Source of the DNA: Pseudomonadota bacterium
GTDB taxonomy: Bacteria; Pseudomonadota; Alphaproteobacteria; Acetobacterales; Acetobacteraceae
Assembly (NCBI GenBank): GCA_019351895.1
Contig: JABBOH010000008.1
Coordinates: 1 to 64,000, forward strand
DNA length: 64,000 bases
Direction: 5' to 3'
Part shown: one piece after another, positions 26,459-35,529 of the stretch
Layout of the letters: the number at the start of each line of letters is the position of its first letter
Position numbering within the stretch: position 1 is the stretch's first letter
The notes under the pieces: generated by a model
Seen by the model: the letters and a program-made list of their open reading frames with translations, nothing else
Told to the model about the DNA's origin: nothing
The model's database searches: none
Position numbers and translations under genes: made by a program

Positions 26459-28921
26459 ATGAAATTCACCCTGTCCTGGCTGCGCGACCATCTCGACACC
26501 AAGGCCGATCTCGACAGCATCACCGAGCGGCTGACCGGCATCGGGCTGGAACTGGAAGGCGTCGAGAACCCCGGCGCGGCGCTCGCCCCCTTCCGCATCG
26601 CCCATGTGATCGAGGCTTTGCCCCACCCGAACGCCGACCGCCTGCGCGCCTGCACGGTGGATGCGGGAGACGGCCCGGTCTCCGTCGTCTGCGGCGCACC
26701 CAATGCGCGCACCGGCATGAAGGCGGTCTTCGCGCCCGTGGGCAGCACGATCCCGGCCTCGGGCATGGTGTTGAAGGCGGGCGAGATCCGCGGCGTGGCG
26801 TCCAACGGCATGCTCTGTTCGGCCCGCGAACTGGGTCTCGGCGAGGATCACGACGGCATCATCGAACTGCCGGCGGATGCGCCGGTCGGCGCCGCCTACG
26901 CCGCTTGGGCCGGCCTCGACGAGCCGGTGATCGAAATCGCAGTCACCCCCAATCGCGGCGACGCGCTTGCCGTGCGGGGCGTCGCGCGGGATCTCGCGGC
27001 GGCGGGCGTCGGCACGCTGAAGACCTTCGCGCCCGAGACGGTGCCCTCCGAAGGTCCGAGCCCGATCGGTTGGGCCATCGAAATGCTCGGGGCCTGTCCC
27101 TGGGTGCTGGGCCGCACCGTGCGCGGCGTGAAGAACGGCCCGAGCCCCGTCTGGCTGCAGGACCGGCTGCGCGCCATTGGCCTCCGCCCCATCAGCGCGC
27201 TCGTCGATATTACCAACTTCTTCACGATCGACCTTGGCCGCCCGCTGCATGTCTTCGACGCGAACCGCGTCGCGGGTGGGCGCCTCACGCTCCGCCCCGG
27301 CGCGGGGGAGACGTTCCGTGCGCTCAACGGGCGCGACGTGACGGTGACGGCCGGGGATTGCGTCATCGCGGATGCATCCGGCGTCGTCTCCCTCGCGGGC
27401 GTCGTCGGCGGAGAGAGCACCGGCTGCACCGAAACCACCACCGACGTCTTCATCGAATGCGCCTATTTCGACCCGGTGGCGATCGCGCTGACCGGCCGCC
27501 GCCACCAGATCGCGAGCGACGCCCGCGCGCGGTTCGAGCGGGGGATAGACCCCGCGCTGATGCCGGCCGCCTTGGAAGCCGCGACGCAGATGGTGATCGA
27601 GCTGTGCGGCGGCACCGCGACCGAGACCGTCTCGGCCGGCGCCGAGCCGGATTGGCGGCGCACGGCGCGGCTGCGCTTCGACCGGCTGCGGAGCTTTGGC
27701 GGGGCCGATGTGCCGCGCGACGAGGCGGAGCGTATCCTCCGCAGCCTGGGCTTCAACCTGGCCGGTGCGGACGGGGAGAGTATCACCGTCCACGTCCCGT
27801 CCTGGCGTAACGACATCGCCAATGGCGGCGCGCTGGAACAGGGGCCGGCGCTGGAGCCGGAGCGGGCGGCGCAGGCGCGCGCGGGCGCGGCGGCGATCGA
27901 GCCCGAGGTCGATCTGATCGAGGAGGTGCTGCGCATCTGGGGCCTCGACCGCATCGCGCCCGTGTCGCTGCCGGCGCTGTCGGCGGTGCCGGGGGCGACG
28001 CTCACGCCCCGCCAGGGCCGCGCGGCGGTCGCGCGGCGTGTGCTGGCGGGCAGGGGGCTCGCGGAGGCCGTCACCTTCAGCTTTGCCGATAGCCGCGTGG
28101 CCGCCCTGTTCGGCGAGGCGCCGGAGGCGCTGCGGCTGGTCAACCCGATTGCGTCCGATCTTGACCAACTGCGAGCGAGCCCGATCATCACGCTCGCCCT
28201 GGCGGCGGCGCGGAACGCCGCGCGCGGCTTCGGCGACATCGGCCTGTTCGAGGTGGGGCCCGCCTTCCACGAGGGCGTGCGCGGCGGGCAGCAGGTGGTC
28301 GCGGGCGGGCTGCGCACGGGCGAGACGCCGCGCAGTTGGCTGGTGCCGGCGCGGGGCGTGACGGCGCTCGACGCCAAGGGCGATGTCTGGGCGGCGCTGA
28401 CGGCGCTCGGCCTGCCGCTGGAGGCGCTGAGCGTCACGCCCGATGCGCCGGGCTTCTACCATCCCGGCCGCTCGGGCGTGGTGCGCCAGGGGCCGAAGCT
28501 GGTGCTGGCGCATTTCGGGGCGCTGCACCCGGAGATCGTCCGCGCGCTCGATCTGCCCAGCACTGCCGTCGCCTTCGAGATCTTCCTCGACGCGATCCCC
28601 GAGCCGAAGCGCCGCCGCAAGTCGGCGCCCGTGCTGTCGGCGTTCCAGCCGGTCCGGCGCGATTTCGCCTTCATCGCCGATCGTGCCGTCCCGGCCGAGG
28701 ATGTGCTGCGGGCGGCGCGTGGCTCGGTACGAGACCTGGTCGCGGGCGTCACGCTGTTCGATGTCTACGAAGGCGAGCGCATGGAGCCCGGCCGCAAGTC
28801 GCTCGGCGTCGAAGTCGTGTTCCAGCCGAAGGACCGCAGCCTGACGGATGCGGAGATCGAGGAGGCGAGCGCCCGCGTCGTGGCGGCCGTCACCAAGGCG
28901 ACGGGCGCGACACTGCGATAG
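26459..28921 (+). CDS. pheT: Phenylalanyl-tRNA synthetase beta subunit
   Basis: An 820-residue beta subunit with the standard order: tRNA-binding OB fold (about 40-150), B3/B4 editing domain (about 210-390), B5 (about 405-480), catalytic-like core and a C-terminal anticodon-binding ferredoxin fold ending DAEIEEASARVV. Between NDIA and EPEVDLIEE (about residues 455-481) there is an insert of roughly 26 residues rich in Ala, Glu and Gly that most PheT proteins lack. It is the last gene of the rpmI-pheT run. Confidence 0.97.
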   Translation: MKFTLSWLRDHLDTKADLDSITERLTGIGLELEGVENPGAALAPFRIAHVIEALPHPNADRLRACTVDAGDGPVSVVCGAPNARTGMKAVFAPVGSTIPASGMVLKAGEIRGVASNGMLCSARELGLGEDHDGIIELPADAPVGAAYAAWAGLDEPVIEIAVTPNRGDALAVRGVARDLAAAGVGTLKTFAPETVPSEGPSPIGWAIEMLGACPWVLGRTVRGVKNGPSPVWLQDRLRAIGLRPISALVDITNFFTIDLGRPLHVFDANRVAGGRLTLRPGAGETFRALNGRDVTVTAGDCVIADASGVVSLAGVVGGESTGCTETTTDVFIECAYFDPVAIALTGRRHQIASDARARFERGIDPALMPAALEAATQMVIELCGGTATETVSAGAEPDWRRTARLRFDRLRSFGGADVPRDEAERILRSLGFNLAGADGESITVHVPSWRNDIANGGALEQGPALEPERAAQARAGAAAIEPEVDLIEEVLRIWGLDRIAPVSLPALSAVPGATLTPRQGRAAVARRVLAGRGLAEAVTFSFADSRVAALFGEAPEALRLVNPIASDLDQLRASPIITLALAAARNAARGFGDIGLFEVGPAFHEGVRGGQQVVAGGLRTGETPRSWLVPARGVTALDAKGDVWAALTALGLPLEALSVTPDAPGFYHPGRSGVVRQGPKLVLAHFGALHPEIVRALDLPSTAVAFEIFLDAIPEPKRRRKSAPVLSAFQPVRRDFAFIADRAVPAEDVLRAARGSVRDLVAGVTLFDVYEGERMEPGRKSLGVEVVFQPKDRSLTDAEIEEASARVVAAVTKATGATLR

Positions 28922-28946
28922 GCTGAGCCGCCTGCCCGCGCGCGCT

Positions 28947-29177
28947 CTATCCGTGGCGCGCGGGACGTGACAGCCCGTTTAAGGTATGACGCCCGGCTTC
29001 GCGCGCCGCTTCCCGTGTCGCTTCCCGCATTTCGTCCCTGGCGCGATCCCGCTCGCGGGCGCGGTGGTAGGCGTCGCCGCCGGTATAGGCCCTGAGCATC
29101 CAGCCCAGGACGCCCACGACGGCGGGCGCACCGAAGATCACGCAGACGCCAAACCAATTCGCAACCAGCCAGCTCAT
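28947..29177 (-). CDS. Small membrane protein, hypothetical
   Basis: A 76-residue protein with one or two hydrophobic segments in residues 3-30 (VANWFGVCVIFGAPAVVGVLGWML) and a strongly charged helical tail (RARERDRARDEMREATREAAREA) that may form a coiled coil. GGGAGGG precedes the ATG. No family is recognised. Its stop codon faces that of pheT across 25 bp with a GC-rich inverted repeat (28935-28943 with 28956-28964). Confidence 0.6.
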   Translation of the reverse strand: MSWLVANWFGVCVIFGAPAVVGVLGWMLRAYTGGDAYHRARERDRARDEMREATREAAREAGRHTLNGLSRPARHG

Positions 29178-29352
29178 CTTCAGCCCTCCCTGATGTGAGG
29201 TCCGTCGCGGCTACCCGTGCTTTATCGCAACAAAATGCCACCGGCACCCTTCGCGGTAAAGCCATCTGACGCGCCTGTGATCCGACCCCTCTCGCAGCAG
29301 CGTCTTCATGCACCCACATCTGTGAACGAAGCATGAACAGAGGAGAGACTGC

Positions 29353-29601
29353 ATGAGCACGCCAACCAAATCGAAAGCCGCCGCCGCGGATCAGACGGCT
29401 GACGACCTTCCGAGCAACACCGTGAAGGACCCGGACAATTGGACGACCGGCGGGGAGACGATGACCGGCGCGCAGGCCTCCTATCTCCAGACGCTCTGCG
29501 AGGAGGCGGGCGAGGCCTTCGACCCCGGGCTCTCGAAAGCCGACGCTTCGAAGATGATCGACGCGCTGCAGGCGCGGACCGGTCGCGGGCGCGACCACTG
29601 A
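29353..29601 (+). CDS. DUF3072 family protein
   Basis: An 82-residue soluble protein. The C-terminal half carries MTGAQASYLQTLCEEAGEAFDPGLSK (start diagnostic of DUF3072), then ADASKMIDALQARTGR. The N-terminal 30 residues are Lys/Ala/Asp-rich and probably disordered. AGAGGAGAG precedes the start. Function unknown; relatives are small proteins of soil alphaproteobacteria. Confidence 0.8.
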   Translation: MSTPTKSKAAAADQTADDLPSNTVKDPDNWTTGGETMTGAQASYLQTLCEEAGEAFDPGLSKADASKMIDALQARTGRGRDH

Positions 29602-29729
29602 GCGCCTTCGCCCGGCGAGGCGGGCGCCAGCCTCTCGGTTTCGTGGCTCGCAACTCTGGCGGCTGAACCCTTTTCCAAGATCCCGGAGGCACATCACGCC
29701 TCGGCAGACAGAGAGATACGGAGCACGGC

Positions 29730-30146
29730 ATGAAGCATCGCAAGACCCCGAAATACGGGTCGACAGATATGGCCTTCGCGCGCGGCCTTGGCTGGCTGAG
29801 CATCGGGCTGGGCCTGATCGACACCTTCGGCCGCAAAGGCGTGGCGCGGAAGACCGGCCTGCCGAACGAGCCGCTGATCGCGCTCTATGGGATGCGTGAG
29901 ATCGTTACCGGCATCGGTCTCGTGGTGGCGGACGACCCGATGCCCTGGGTATGGGCACGCGTGGGCGGCGACGCGCTCGACCTTGGCACGCTTGCCGCGG
30001 GTGTGTCGGATCGCAACCCGGAGAAGTCCGGGGCGCTGGTGGGGCTGCTGATGGTGCTCGGCATCACGGCTGCCGACGTGGCGCTGGCCGGGCGGCTGCA
30101 TGCGACGGCCGAGAGAGAGGCGACGCGGCCGATCTTCAGCCGGTAG
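29730..30146 (+). CDS. Putative membrane protein, hypothetical
   Basis: A 138-residue protein with hydrophobic stretches near residues 20-35, 50-65, 78-95 and 105-122 that could cross the membrane. LGWLSIGLGLIDTFG and GMREIVTGIGLV recall small integral membrane proteins often found beside stress genes, but I cannot name the family with confidence. A short tandem repeat lies directly after the stop codon. Confidence 0.65.
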   Translation: MKHRKTPKYGSTDMAFARGLGWLSIGLGLIDTFGRKGVARKTGLPNEPLIALYGMREIVTGIGLVVADDPMPWVWARVGGDALDLGTLAAGVSDRNPEKSGALVGLLMVLGITAADVALAGRLHATAEREATRPIFSR

Positions 30147-30154
30147 CGGCGGGC

Positions 30155-30183
30155 GGGGGACCTGCGGGAGGGGGACCTGCGGG
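30155..30183. repeat. Two copies of GGGGGACCTGCGGG between converging genes
   Basis: The 14-bp unit occurs at 30155-30168 and 30170-30183, one base apart. It is flanked by the inverted pair GGTAGCG (30142-30148) and CGCTACC (30184-30190), which contain the two converging stop codons. Confidence 0.7.
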
Positions 30184-30185
30184 CG

Positions 30186-30446
30186 CTACCGCCGGTCGCT
30201 CCACTCCAGAATGGTGTAGCCGTTGACGGTCTGTTCGGACGGCTGGCAGCGCATCGGCCTGCTGCCGTCCCCGTGGGCGGTGCCGGGATAGGGCGACCCC
30301 ATCGAATAGGGCTGACCGCCGAAGTAGCAGAACTCGTGGGGGTCGAGCGGCGCCTGCTGGACGATGACAGGCTGCTGCTGATCGTTCTGGGCGTGCGCTG
30401 GCACCGCTACGGCGGCCGCCACCATGCAGCCGATGAGCCACTTCAT
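30186..30446 (-). CDS. Small exported hypothetical protein
   Basis: An 86-residue protein. Residues 1-20 form a Sec signal peptide ending AHAQ, then a Gln/Pro-rich stretch (NDQQQPVIVQQAP). The mature part contains two cysteines (EFCYFGGQPYSMG and MRCQPS) that could form a disulfide. GAGAGGGG lies upstream of the ATG. Not recognised; likely periplasmic. Confidence 0.65.
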   Translation of the reverse strand: MKWLIGCMVAAAVAVPAHAQNDQQQPVIVQQAPLDPHEFCYFGGQPYSMGSPYPGTAHGDGSRPMRCQPSEQTVNGYTILEWSDRR

Positions 30447-30582
30447 ACGACGATCCCCTCTCCAACGATGTGCGCAACGCCGGATCGGCACCGGGGATTG
30501 CCACCATACAACTCGGAGGCCGCCGCCAAAGCTTTCCTCCCCCGAGTTGACCTGCCCCGGCGATCAAGCTACTGGATGCAAA

Positions 30583-30597
30583 TGCGAAGCGTTCGCA
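30583..30597 (+). promoter_or_regulatory. Fur-like palindrome before the iron ABC operon
   Basis: TGCGAA-GCG-TTCGCA is a perfect 6-3-6 inverted repeat, 36 bp before the substrate-binding protein gene. The TGC...GCA framed shape agrees with Fur-family operators reported in alphaproteobacteria. A second, longer inverted repeat (30509-30516 with 30542-30549) lies farther upstream. Confidence 0.5.
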
Positions 30598-30633
30598 AAA
30601 TTGCCGCGCCCGGCAACCAGGAGTGCGACCCCC

Positions 30634-31662
30634 ATGCCCCACCGGCTTCTGCTTCAGCGCAGCGCCTTCGCCGCCGCCGTGCTTTGCGGCGCCCCGGCTC
30701 TGACGCTCCGGGCGCTGGCCGCCGATCACCCGGCGCTCACCCTCTATTCCGCGCAGCACGAGCAGACCGTCGCGACCCTCGTCTCGGGCTTCGAGGCGGA
30801 GACCGGCATCCACGTCCGCGTACATTCCGGAGACGGGCCCGAGGTCGCCAGCCAGATTATCGCCGAGGGTTCGGCCTCGCCCGCCGATGTCTTCTTCACA
30901 GAGAACTCGCCCGAAATCGCGAAGCTGGATGAGAAGGGGATGCTCGCGCCCGTCGACCCCAAGACACTCGCGGAGGTGCCGGCGAAATACGACGCGCCGG
31001 ACGGCGACTGGGTCGGCGTCCTCGCGCGCGAGAATGTGCTCGCCTACAATAAGGGCATGATCGCGCCGGACCAGCTGCCGCAATCGCTGATGGACCTCGC
31101 CAAGCCCGCCTGGAAGGGGAAGGTCGCCGTCGCGCCGAGCGACAACGACTTCCTGCCCGTGGTGAAGGCCGTGCTCGTCGCGAAAGGCCATGACGCGGCG
31201 CTCGCCTGGCTGCGGGGCCTCAAGGCCAACGCGAAGATCTATGACGATGACGAAGGCGTCGTTGCCGCCGTCGATCGTGGTTCGGTCGCGACCGGTATCG
31301 TCAACAACTACTACTGGGCGCGGCTGCAGGCCGAACGTGGGCCAGCGCACATGCACAGCGCGCTCTATCACTTCGGGCATGGCGACATCGGCGGGCTCAT
31401 CAACGTCTCGGCTGCCGGCGTGCTGAAAAGCAGCAAGCATCAGCAGGAGGCGCAACGCTTCCTTGCCTATCTCGTGGCCGCGAAGACGCAGAAGCTGCTG
31501 GCCGACAACACCGTCGTCTTCGAGTATCCGCTCCGTCCGGGCGTCGCGCCCAACCCCGCGCTCAAGCCCTTCGATGAGTTGCAGCCGCCGCCCATCGGCG
31601 TCGCCCGGCTTGGCGACGATTCCGGCGTTGTCGATCTGCTCACCGAGGCGGGCCTGCTGTGA
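30634..31662 (+). CDS. Fe(III) ABC transporter substrate-binding protein
   Basis: A 342-residue periplasmic binding protein of the FbpA/FutA group. A twin-arginine-free signal peptide covers about residues 1-30. LTLYSAQHEQTVATLV opens the mature protein; the iron-binding Tyr pair lies in GIVNNYYWARL near residue 230, followed by HGDIGGLINVSAAGVLKSSKH typical of ferric binding proteins. AGGAG lies 15 bp upstream of the ATG at 30634. First gene of a three-gene iron importer. Confidence 0.9.
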   Translation: MPHRLLLQRSAFAAAVLCGAPALTLRALAADHPALTLYSAQHEQTVATLVSGFEAETGIHVRVHSGDGPEVASQIIAEGSASPADVFFTENSPEIAKLDEKGMLAPVDPKTLAEVPAKYDAPDGDWVGVLARENVLAYNKGMIAPDQLPQSLMDLAKPAWKGKVAVAPSDNDFLPVVKAVLVAKGHDAALAWLRGLKANAKIYDDDEGVVAAVDRGSVATGIVNNYYWARLQAERGPAHMHSALYHFGHGDIGGLINVSAAGVLKSSKHQQEAQRFLAYLVAAKTQKLLADNTVVFEYPLRPGVAPNPALKPFDELQPPPIGVARLGDDSGVVDLLTEAGLL

Positions 31663-31689
31663 TCGGCTCCCTGTGATGGGCGTGCTCTG

Positions 31690-33255
31690 ATGGAGGTGGC
31701 GGCGCGGCCGCCCCGGCGTCTGCTGGCCGCGGCTGGCGTGGGCGCGGCGCTCGTGTTGCTGCCGATCGGCCTGACCCTGCTGCGGGCCGCCGAGGTCGGC
31801 GGCCCGCGCGCGGCCCACCTGCTGTTCCGGCCGCTCGTCGGCGAGCTGCTCATCAACACCGCGAGCCTCGCCGCCGTATCCGTGGTCCTCGCCGGCATCC
31901 TCGGCACCGCCATTGCTTGGTTCGTGGAGCGGACGCAGCTGCCCGGCCGCCGCTTCTGGGCGGTGCTGGCGGCGGTGCCGCTCGCCATCCCGTCCTTCAC
32001 CACGAGCTATGCCTGGATCTCGATCAGCCCGGATCTGGAGGGATTCGCGGGCGCTGTCCTCGTCGTCACCTGCTCCTACTATCCGCTGGTCTATCTGCCA
32101 GTCGCGGCGGCGCTGCGCGGCATGGACCCGGCGCTAGAGGAGACCGCGCGCGCGCTGAACTGCGGCCCCGTCGGAAGCTTCCTCCGCGTCGTGCTGCCCC
32201 AGCTCAGGCCGGCGCTGCTCGGCGGCATGCTGCTCGTCACGCTCAACGTGCTGACCGAGTTCGGCGCCTTCGCGCTGCTGCGCTTCCGCACCTTCACGAC
32301 CGAAATCTACGTCCAGTTCCGCGCGAGCTTCGACGGGCCGGCCGGATCGCTGCTGGCAGGCGTGCTCATCCTGCTGTGCCTGCTGTGCCTGCTGGCGGAG
32401 CTGCGGATGCGAGGCCGCGCCCGCTATGGGCGCATCGGATCGGGCACGCGACGCGCCGCCACGCTGCACGACCTTGGACGCGCCCGCATCCCCGTGCTCG
32501 CGGGCTTCGCCCTGCTGGGTGTCGTGACCGTCGGCGTGCCGCTCGGCACGGTGCTCTACTGGCTGACGCAGCCGGGCGCCGCGTCCATCACCCCGGCCGA
32601 GGTCTCGCCCGCGCTGCTGACCCAGGCGACGCTCGCCTCAGTGCTCTACGGGCTCGGCGGCGCCGCCGTCGCGACGCTGCTGGCGCTCCCCATCGGCTTC
32701 CTCGCCACGCGCTACCGGGGGCCGACCGTCACGCTCATCGAACGAACGAGCTACTTGACCCAGGGGCTGCCCGGCATCGTCATTGCTCTCGCGCTGGTCT
32801 TCCTCGCCGTCCACTACCTCCACCTCCTGTATCAGAGCGCGCTGCTCATGATCTTCGCCTACGGCATCCAGTTCCTGTGCCTCGCAGTGGTCGGCGTGCG
32901 CGCGGCCTTCGCGCAGGCGCAGACCGGGCTTGAGGACACGGCGCGGGCCCTGGGCCTCGGTCCCGCGGCCGTCGCGTGGCGGGTCATGCTCCCGCTGGCC
33001 GGCCCCGGTCTCGGCGCGGCGGCGGCGATGGTCTTCGTCTCGGTCGTGACCGAACTCACAGCGACCCTGCTGCTGGCGCCCATCGGCACCAAGACGCTGG
33101 CGACGCAGATCTGGGCCGATACCTCGACCTTGGCCTTTGCCGCCGCCGCGCCCTACACGGCGCTGATGATGATTATCTCGCTGCTGGCCACATGGCTGCT
33201 CGCCCGCCGCTTCGGCCAGTCGCGCGTCCGCCTCGCCACCAGCAGCCTCGCCTGA
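31690..33255 (+). CDS. Fe(III) ABC transporter permease (FbpB-type)
   Basis: A 521-residue double permease with two binding-protein-dependent transport domains and about twelve membrane helices. EAA loops are visible as ALEETARALNCGPVGSFLRVVLP near residue 150 and GLEDTARALGLGPAAVAWRVMLP near residue 415. The size and internal duplication match FbpB/SfuB. It forms the channel of the importer between the binding protein and the ATPase. Confidence 0.92.
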   Translation: MEVAARPPRRLLAAAGVGAALVLLPIGLTLLRAAEVGGPRAAHLLFRPLVGELLINTASLAAVSVVLAGILGTAIAWFVERTQLPGRRFWAVLAAVPLAIPSFTTSYAWISISPDLEGFAGAVLVVTCSYYPLVYLPVAAALRGMDPALEETARALNCGPVGSFLRVVLPQLRPALLGGMLLVTLNVLTEFGAFALLRFRTFTTEIYVQFRASFDGPAGSLLAGVLILLCLLCLLAELRMRGRARYGRIGSGTRRAATLHDLGRARIPVLAGFALLGVVTVGVPLGTVLYWLTQPGAASITPAEVSPALLTQATLASVLYGLGGAAVATLLALPIGFLATRYRGPTVTLIERTSYLTQGLPGIVIALALVFLAVHYLHLLYQSALLMIFAYGIQFLCLAVVGVRAAFAQAQTGLEDTARALGLGPAAVAWRVMLPLAGPGLGAAAAMVFVSVVTELTATLLLAPIGTKTLATQIWADTSTLAFAAAAPYTALMMIISLLATWLLARRFGQSRVRLATSSLA

Positions 33256-33262
33256 CCGCCGC

Positions 33263-34300
33263 ATGACCGCGCTTGCGCTCGACCGCGTCACCAAGGCCTT
33301 CGGCGCCCGGACGATCCTGCGCGACATCACGCTCGAGGTCGCGTCCGGCGATCTGCTCGCGGTGCTCGGCCCCTCGGGGAGCGGCAAGACCACGCTGCTG
33401 CGCCTCATCTGCGGCTTCGAGCGGAGCGGCGGCGGCACCATCCGCCTCGGTGACGATCTCGTATCGGGCCCGGGCGTCCACCGCCCGCCCGAGCGGCGGC
33501 ATGTCGGCTACGTCGCGCAGGACGGCGCGTTGTTTCCGCATCTCTCGGTCGCCGACAACATCGCCTTCGGCCTCGCGCGGCGGGAGCGGCGGCGGCATCA
33601 TCGGGTAGCCGAACTACTGGAGCTTGTCGGACTGCCCGCATCCTATGCCGCGCGGCCGCCGCAGGAGCTTTCGGGCGGCGAGCAGCAGCGCGTGTCGCTG
33701 GCCCGCGCGCTCGCGCCGCAGCCGGGTCTGGTGCTGCTGGACGAGCCCTTCTCCTCGCTCGACGCCGGTCTGCGCGTCGAAACGCGGGAGGCCGTGGCCG
33801 CCGCGTTGCGCCGCACCGGTGCGACCGCCGTGCTCGTCACCCACGATCAGGCGGAGGCGCTGTCGATGGGCGACCGGGTCGCGGTCCTGCGGGACGGCGT
33901 GCTGGTGCAGGTCGCCGCGCCTGAGACGCTGTATCGCCGCCCCGCCGATATCGCGTTGGCGCGCTTCCTGGGGGAGGCGGTGGTGCTGCCCGGCGAGGCG
34001 GCGGACGGCTCCGTGCATTGCCTGCTGGGGCGCTTTTCGCTGGTCGCACCCTGCGCGCCGGGCGGGGTGGAGGTGCTGATCCGCCCCGAGCAGATCCGGC
34101 TCGCCGCCCCCGGAATCGGCCACCCGGCGGTCGTCGAGGCGGTGACGTATTACGGGCATGATTGCAGCGTGTCGCTGTCGGCGGCTGGGCTCGATGGGCG
34201 GCTGACCGCGCTGGTGCCGGGCTATGCGAGCCCGGTCGCCGGCGCCGTCGTGTCGTTGCAGGTCGAGGGGCCGGTCGCCGCCTATCCGACGGCCGCTTAA
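33263..34300 (+). CDS. Fe(III) ABC transporter ATP-binding protein (FbpC-type)
   Basis: A 345-residue ATPase. Walker A is GPSGSGKTT near residue 35, the signature LSGGEQQRVSLARAL near 133, Walker B VLLDEPFSSLD near 156 and the switch His in VTHDQ. The C-terminal 110 residues form a TOBE-like regulatory domain (IRPEQIRLA). It lies 7 bp after the permease. Its stop codon TAA shares the palindrome TTAA with the stop of choV on the other strand. Confidence 0.93.
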   Translation: MTALALDRVTKAFGARTILRDITLEVASGDLLAVLGPSGSGKTTLLRLICGFERSGGGTIRLGDDLVSGPGVHRPPERRHVGYVAQDGALFPHLSVADNIAFGLARRERRRHHRVAELLELVGLPASYAARPPQELSGGEQQRVSLARALAPQPGLVLLDEPFSSLDAGLRVETREAVAAALRRTGATAVLVTHDQAEALSMGDRVAVLRDGVLVQVAAPETLYRRPADIALARFLGEAVVLPGEAADGSVHCLLGRFSLVAPCAPGGVEVLIRPEQIRLAAPGIGHPAVVEAVTYYGHDCSVSLSAAGLDGRLTALVPGYASPVAGAVVSLQVEGPVAAYPTAA

Positions 34301-35526
34301 GGCGCGGACTGCACCGTCTGCCAGCCTTCGGAGGCAAGGGCGTGTAGGATTTCGTCCTCGCCGCACATGCCCACCACGCGCCCGTCCTCGGTCATGAGCA
34401 CCGGCATGCCAGTCGACTGGCGCAGCTGGATGACGGATTTCATCGTCGCCTCGCTGCTGATGGCCGCGCAACTGCCGGCCGGAGGGACGGCGCCTTCGGT
34501 TTCCAGCGCCGTGATGCCCACGGGCGTGCCGCCCGCGGTCAGGTCGTGCCCCGTGATCCCGCCGCCATTGGCGCGCATCAGCACCGGCCTGTGCGGGTCG
34601 AGCACGGACCAGCCGTCGCGCTGCGCGAGACGGTCGAGCGGGCGCATGAAGGTGCGGCCGCGCAGCACGTTCAGCGGGTTCATGTGCTGGACGAATTCGC
34701 GCACGTATTCATTGGCCGGACGCAGCACGATATCCTCCGGCGATCCCGCCTGGATGATGAGCCCGCCTTCGAGAATGGCGATCTGGTTGCCGAGCTTTAG
34801 CGCCTCGTCCAGATCGTGGCTGACGAAGATGATGGTCTTACGGACCTCTTTCTGCAGTGCCAGCAACTCGTCCTGCAGCTTGGTGCGGATGAGCGGGTCG
34901 AGCGCCGAGAACGGCTCATCCATCAGCAGGATGTCGGCGTCGGTCGCGAAGGCGCGGGCGAGGCCCACGCGCTGCTGCATGCCGCCCGACAGTTCGCGCG
35001 CGTATTTATCCGCCCACTGGTCGAGCGCCACGAGCTTCAGCTTCTCGTCCACGATGCGCCGCCGCTCGGCCACGCCGACACCGCGAAGTTCGAGCCCCAA
35101 CCCGACATTCTCACGCACCGTGCGCCAGGGCAGCAGGGCGAATTGCTGGAACACCATCGCGATGCGGCGGGTGCGCATGAATCGCAGCGTGGCGCGGTCG
35201 CAGCTCGCGACATCGACCTGCTTATCCTCGTTGCGCACCAGCACGCGCCCGCGCGTCACCTTGTTGAGCCCGTTCACGGCCCGCAGCAGCGTCGATTTGC
35301 CGGAGCCGGAGAGCCCCATGAGCACGCAAATCTCGCCCTCCCGCACGGATAGCGAGGCGTCCTTCACGCCGAGCACGACGCCGGTCTTGGCGAGGATCTC
35401 GTCGCGCGTCCGGCCCTGATCCATCAGGGCGATGGCCTCCGCCTTGGCGCGCGCGCCCTTCCGGCCGCGGCCGCCGAAGAGGATGTCGACATGCGCGAAT
35501 TCGATGACGGTCTGGGCGGTGCTCAT
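34297..35526 (-). CDS. choV: Choline/betaine ABC transporter ATP-binding protein
   Basis: A 409-residue ProV/ChoV-type ATPase. Walker A GLSGSGKST is near residue 71, Q-loop FQQFALLPWRT, signature ELSGGMQQRVGLARAF and Walker B ILLMDEPFSALDPLIR. Two C-terminal CBS-like segments (about residues 290-409) are typical of osmolyte importers. Last gene of the leftward choXWV operon, three bases after choW. Confidence 0.92.
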   Translation of the reverse strand: MSTAQTVIEFAHVDILFGGRGRKGARAKAEAIALMDQGRTRDEILAKTGVVLGVKDASLSVREGEICVLMGLSGSGKSTLLRAVNGLNKVTRGRVLVRNEDKQVDVASCDRATLRFMRTRRIAMVFQQFALLPWRTVRENVGLGLELRGVGVAERRRIVDEKLKLVALDQWADKYARELSGGMQQRVGLARAFATDADILLMDEPFSALDPLIRTKLQDELLALQKEVRKTIIFVSHDLDEALKLGNQIAILEGGLIIQAGSPEDIVLRPANEYVREFVQHMNPLNVLRGRTFMRPLDRLAQRDGWSVLDPHRPVLMRANGGGITGHDLTAGGTPVGITALETEGAVPPAGSCAAISSEATMKSVIQLRQSTGMPVLMTEDGRVVGMCGEDEILHALASEGWQTVQSAP

Positions 35527-35529
35527 CGC

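Noticed and set aside
26381-28528. Minus-strand ORF of about 715 codons opposite pheT
   Set aside because: Antisense to a complete PheT with all domains; composition is typical of a shadow frame.
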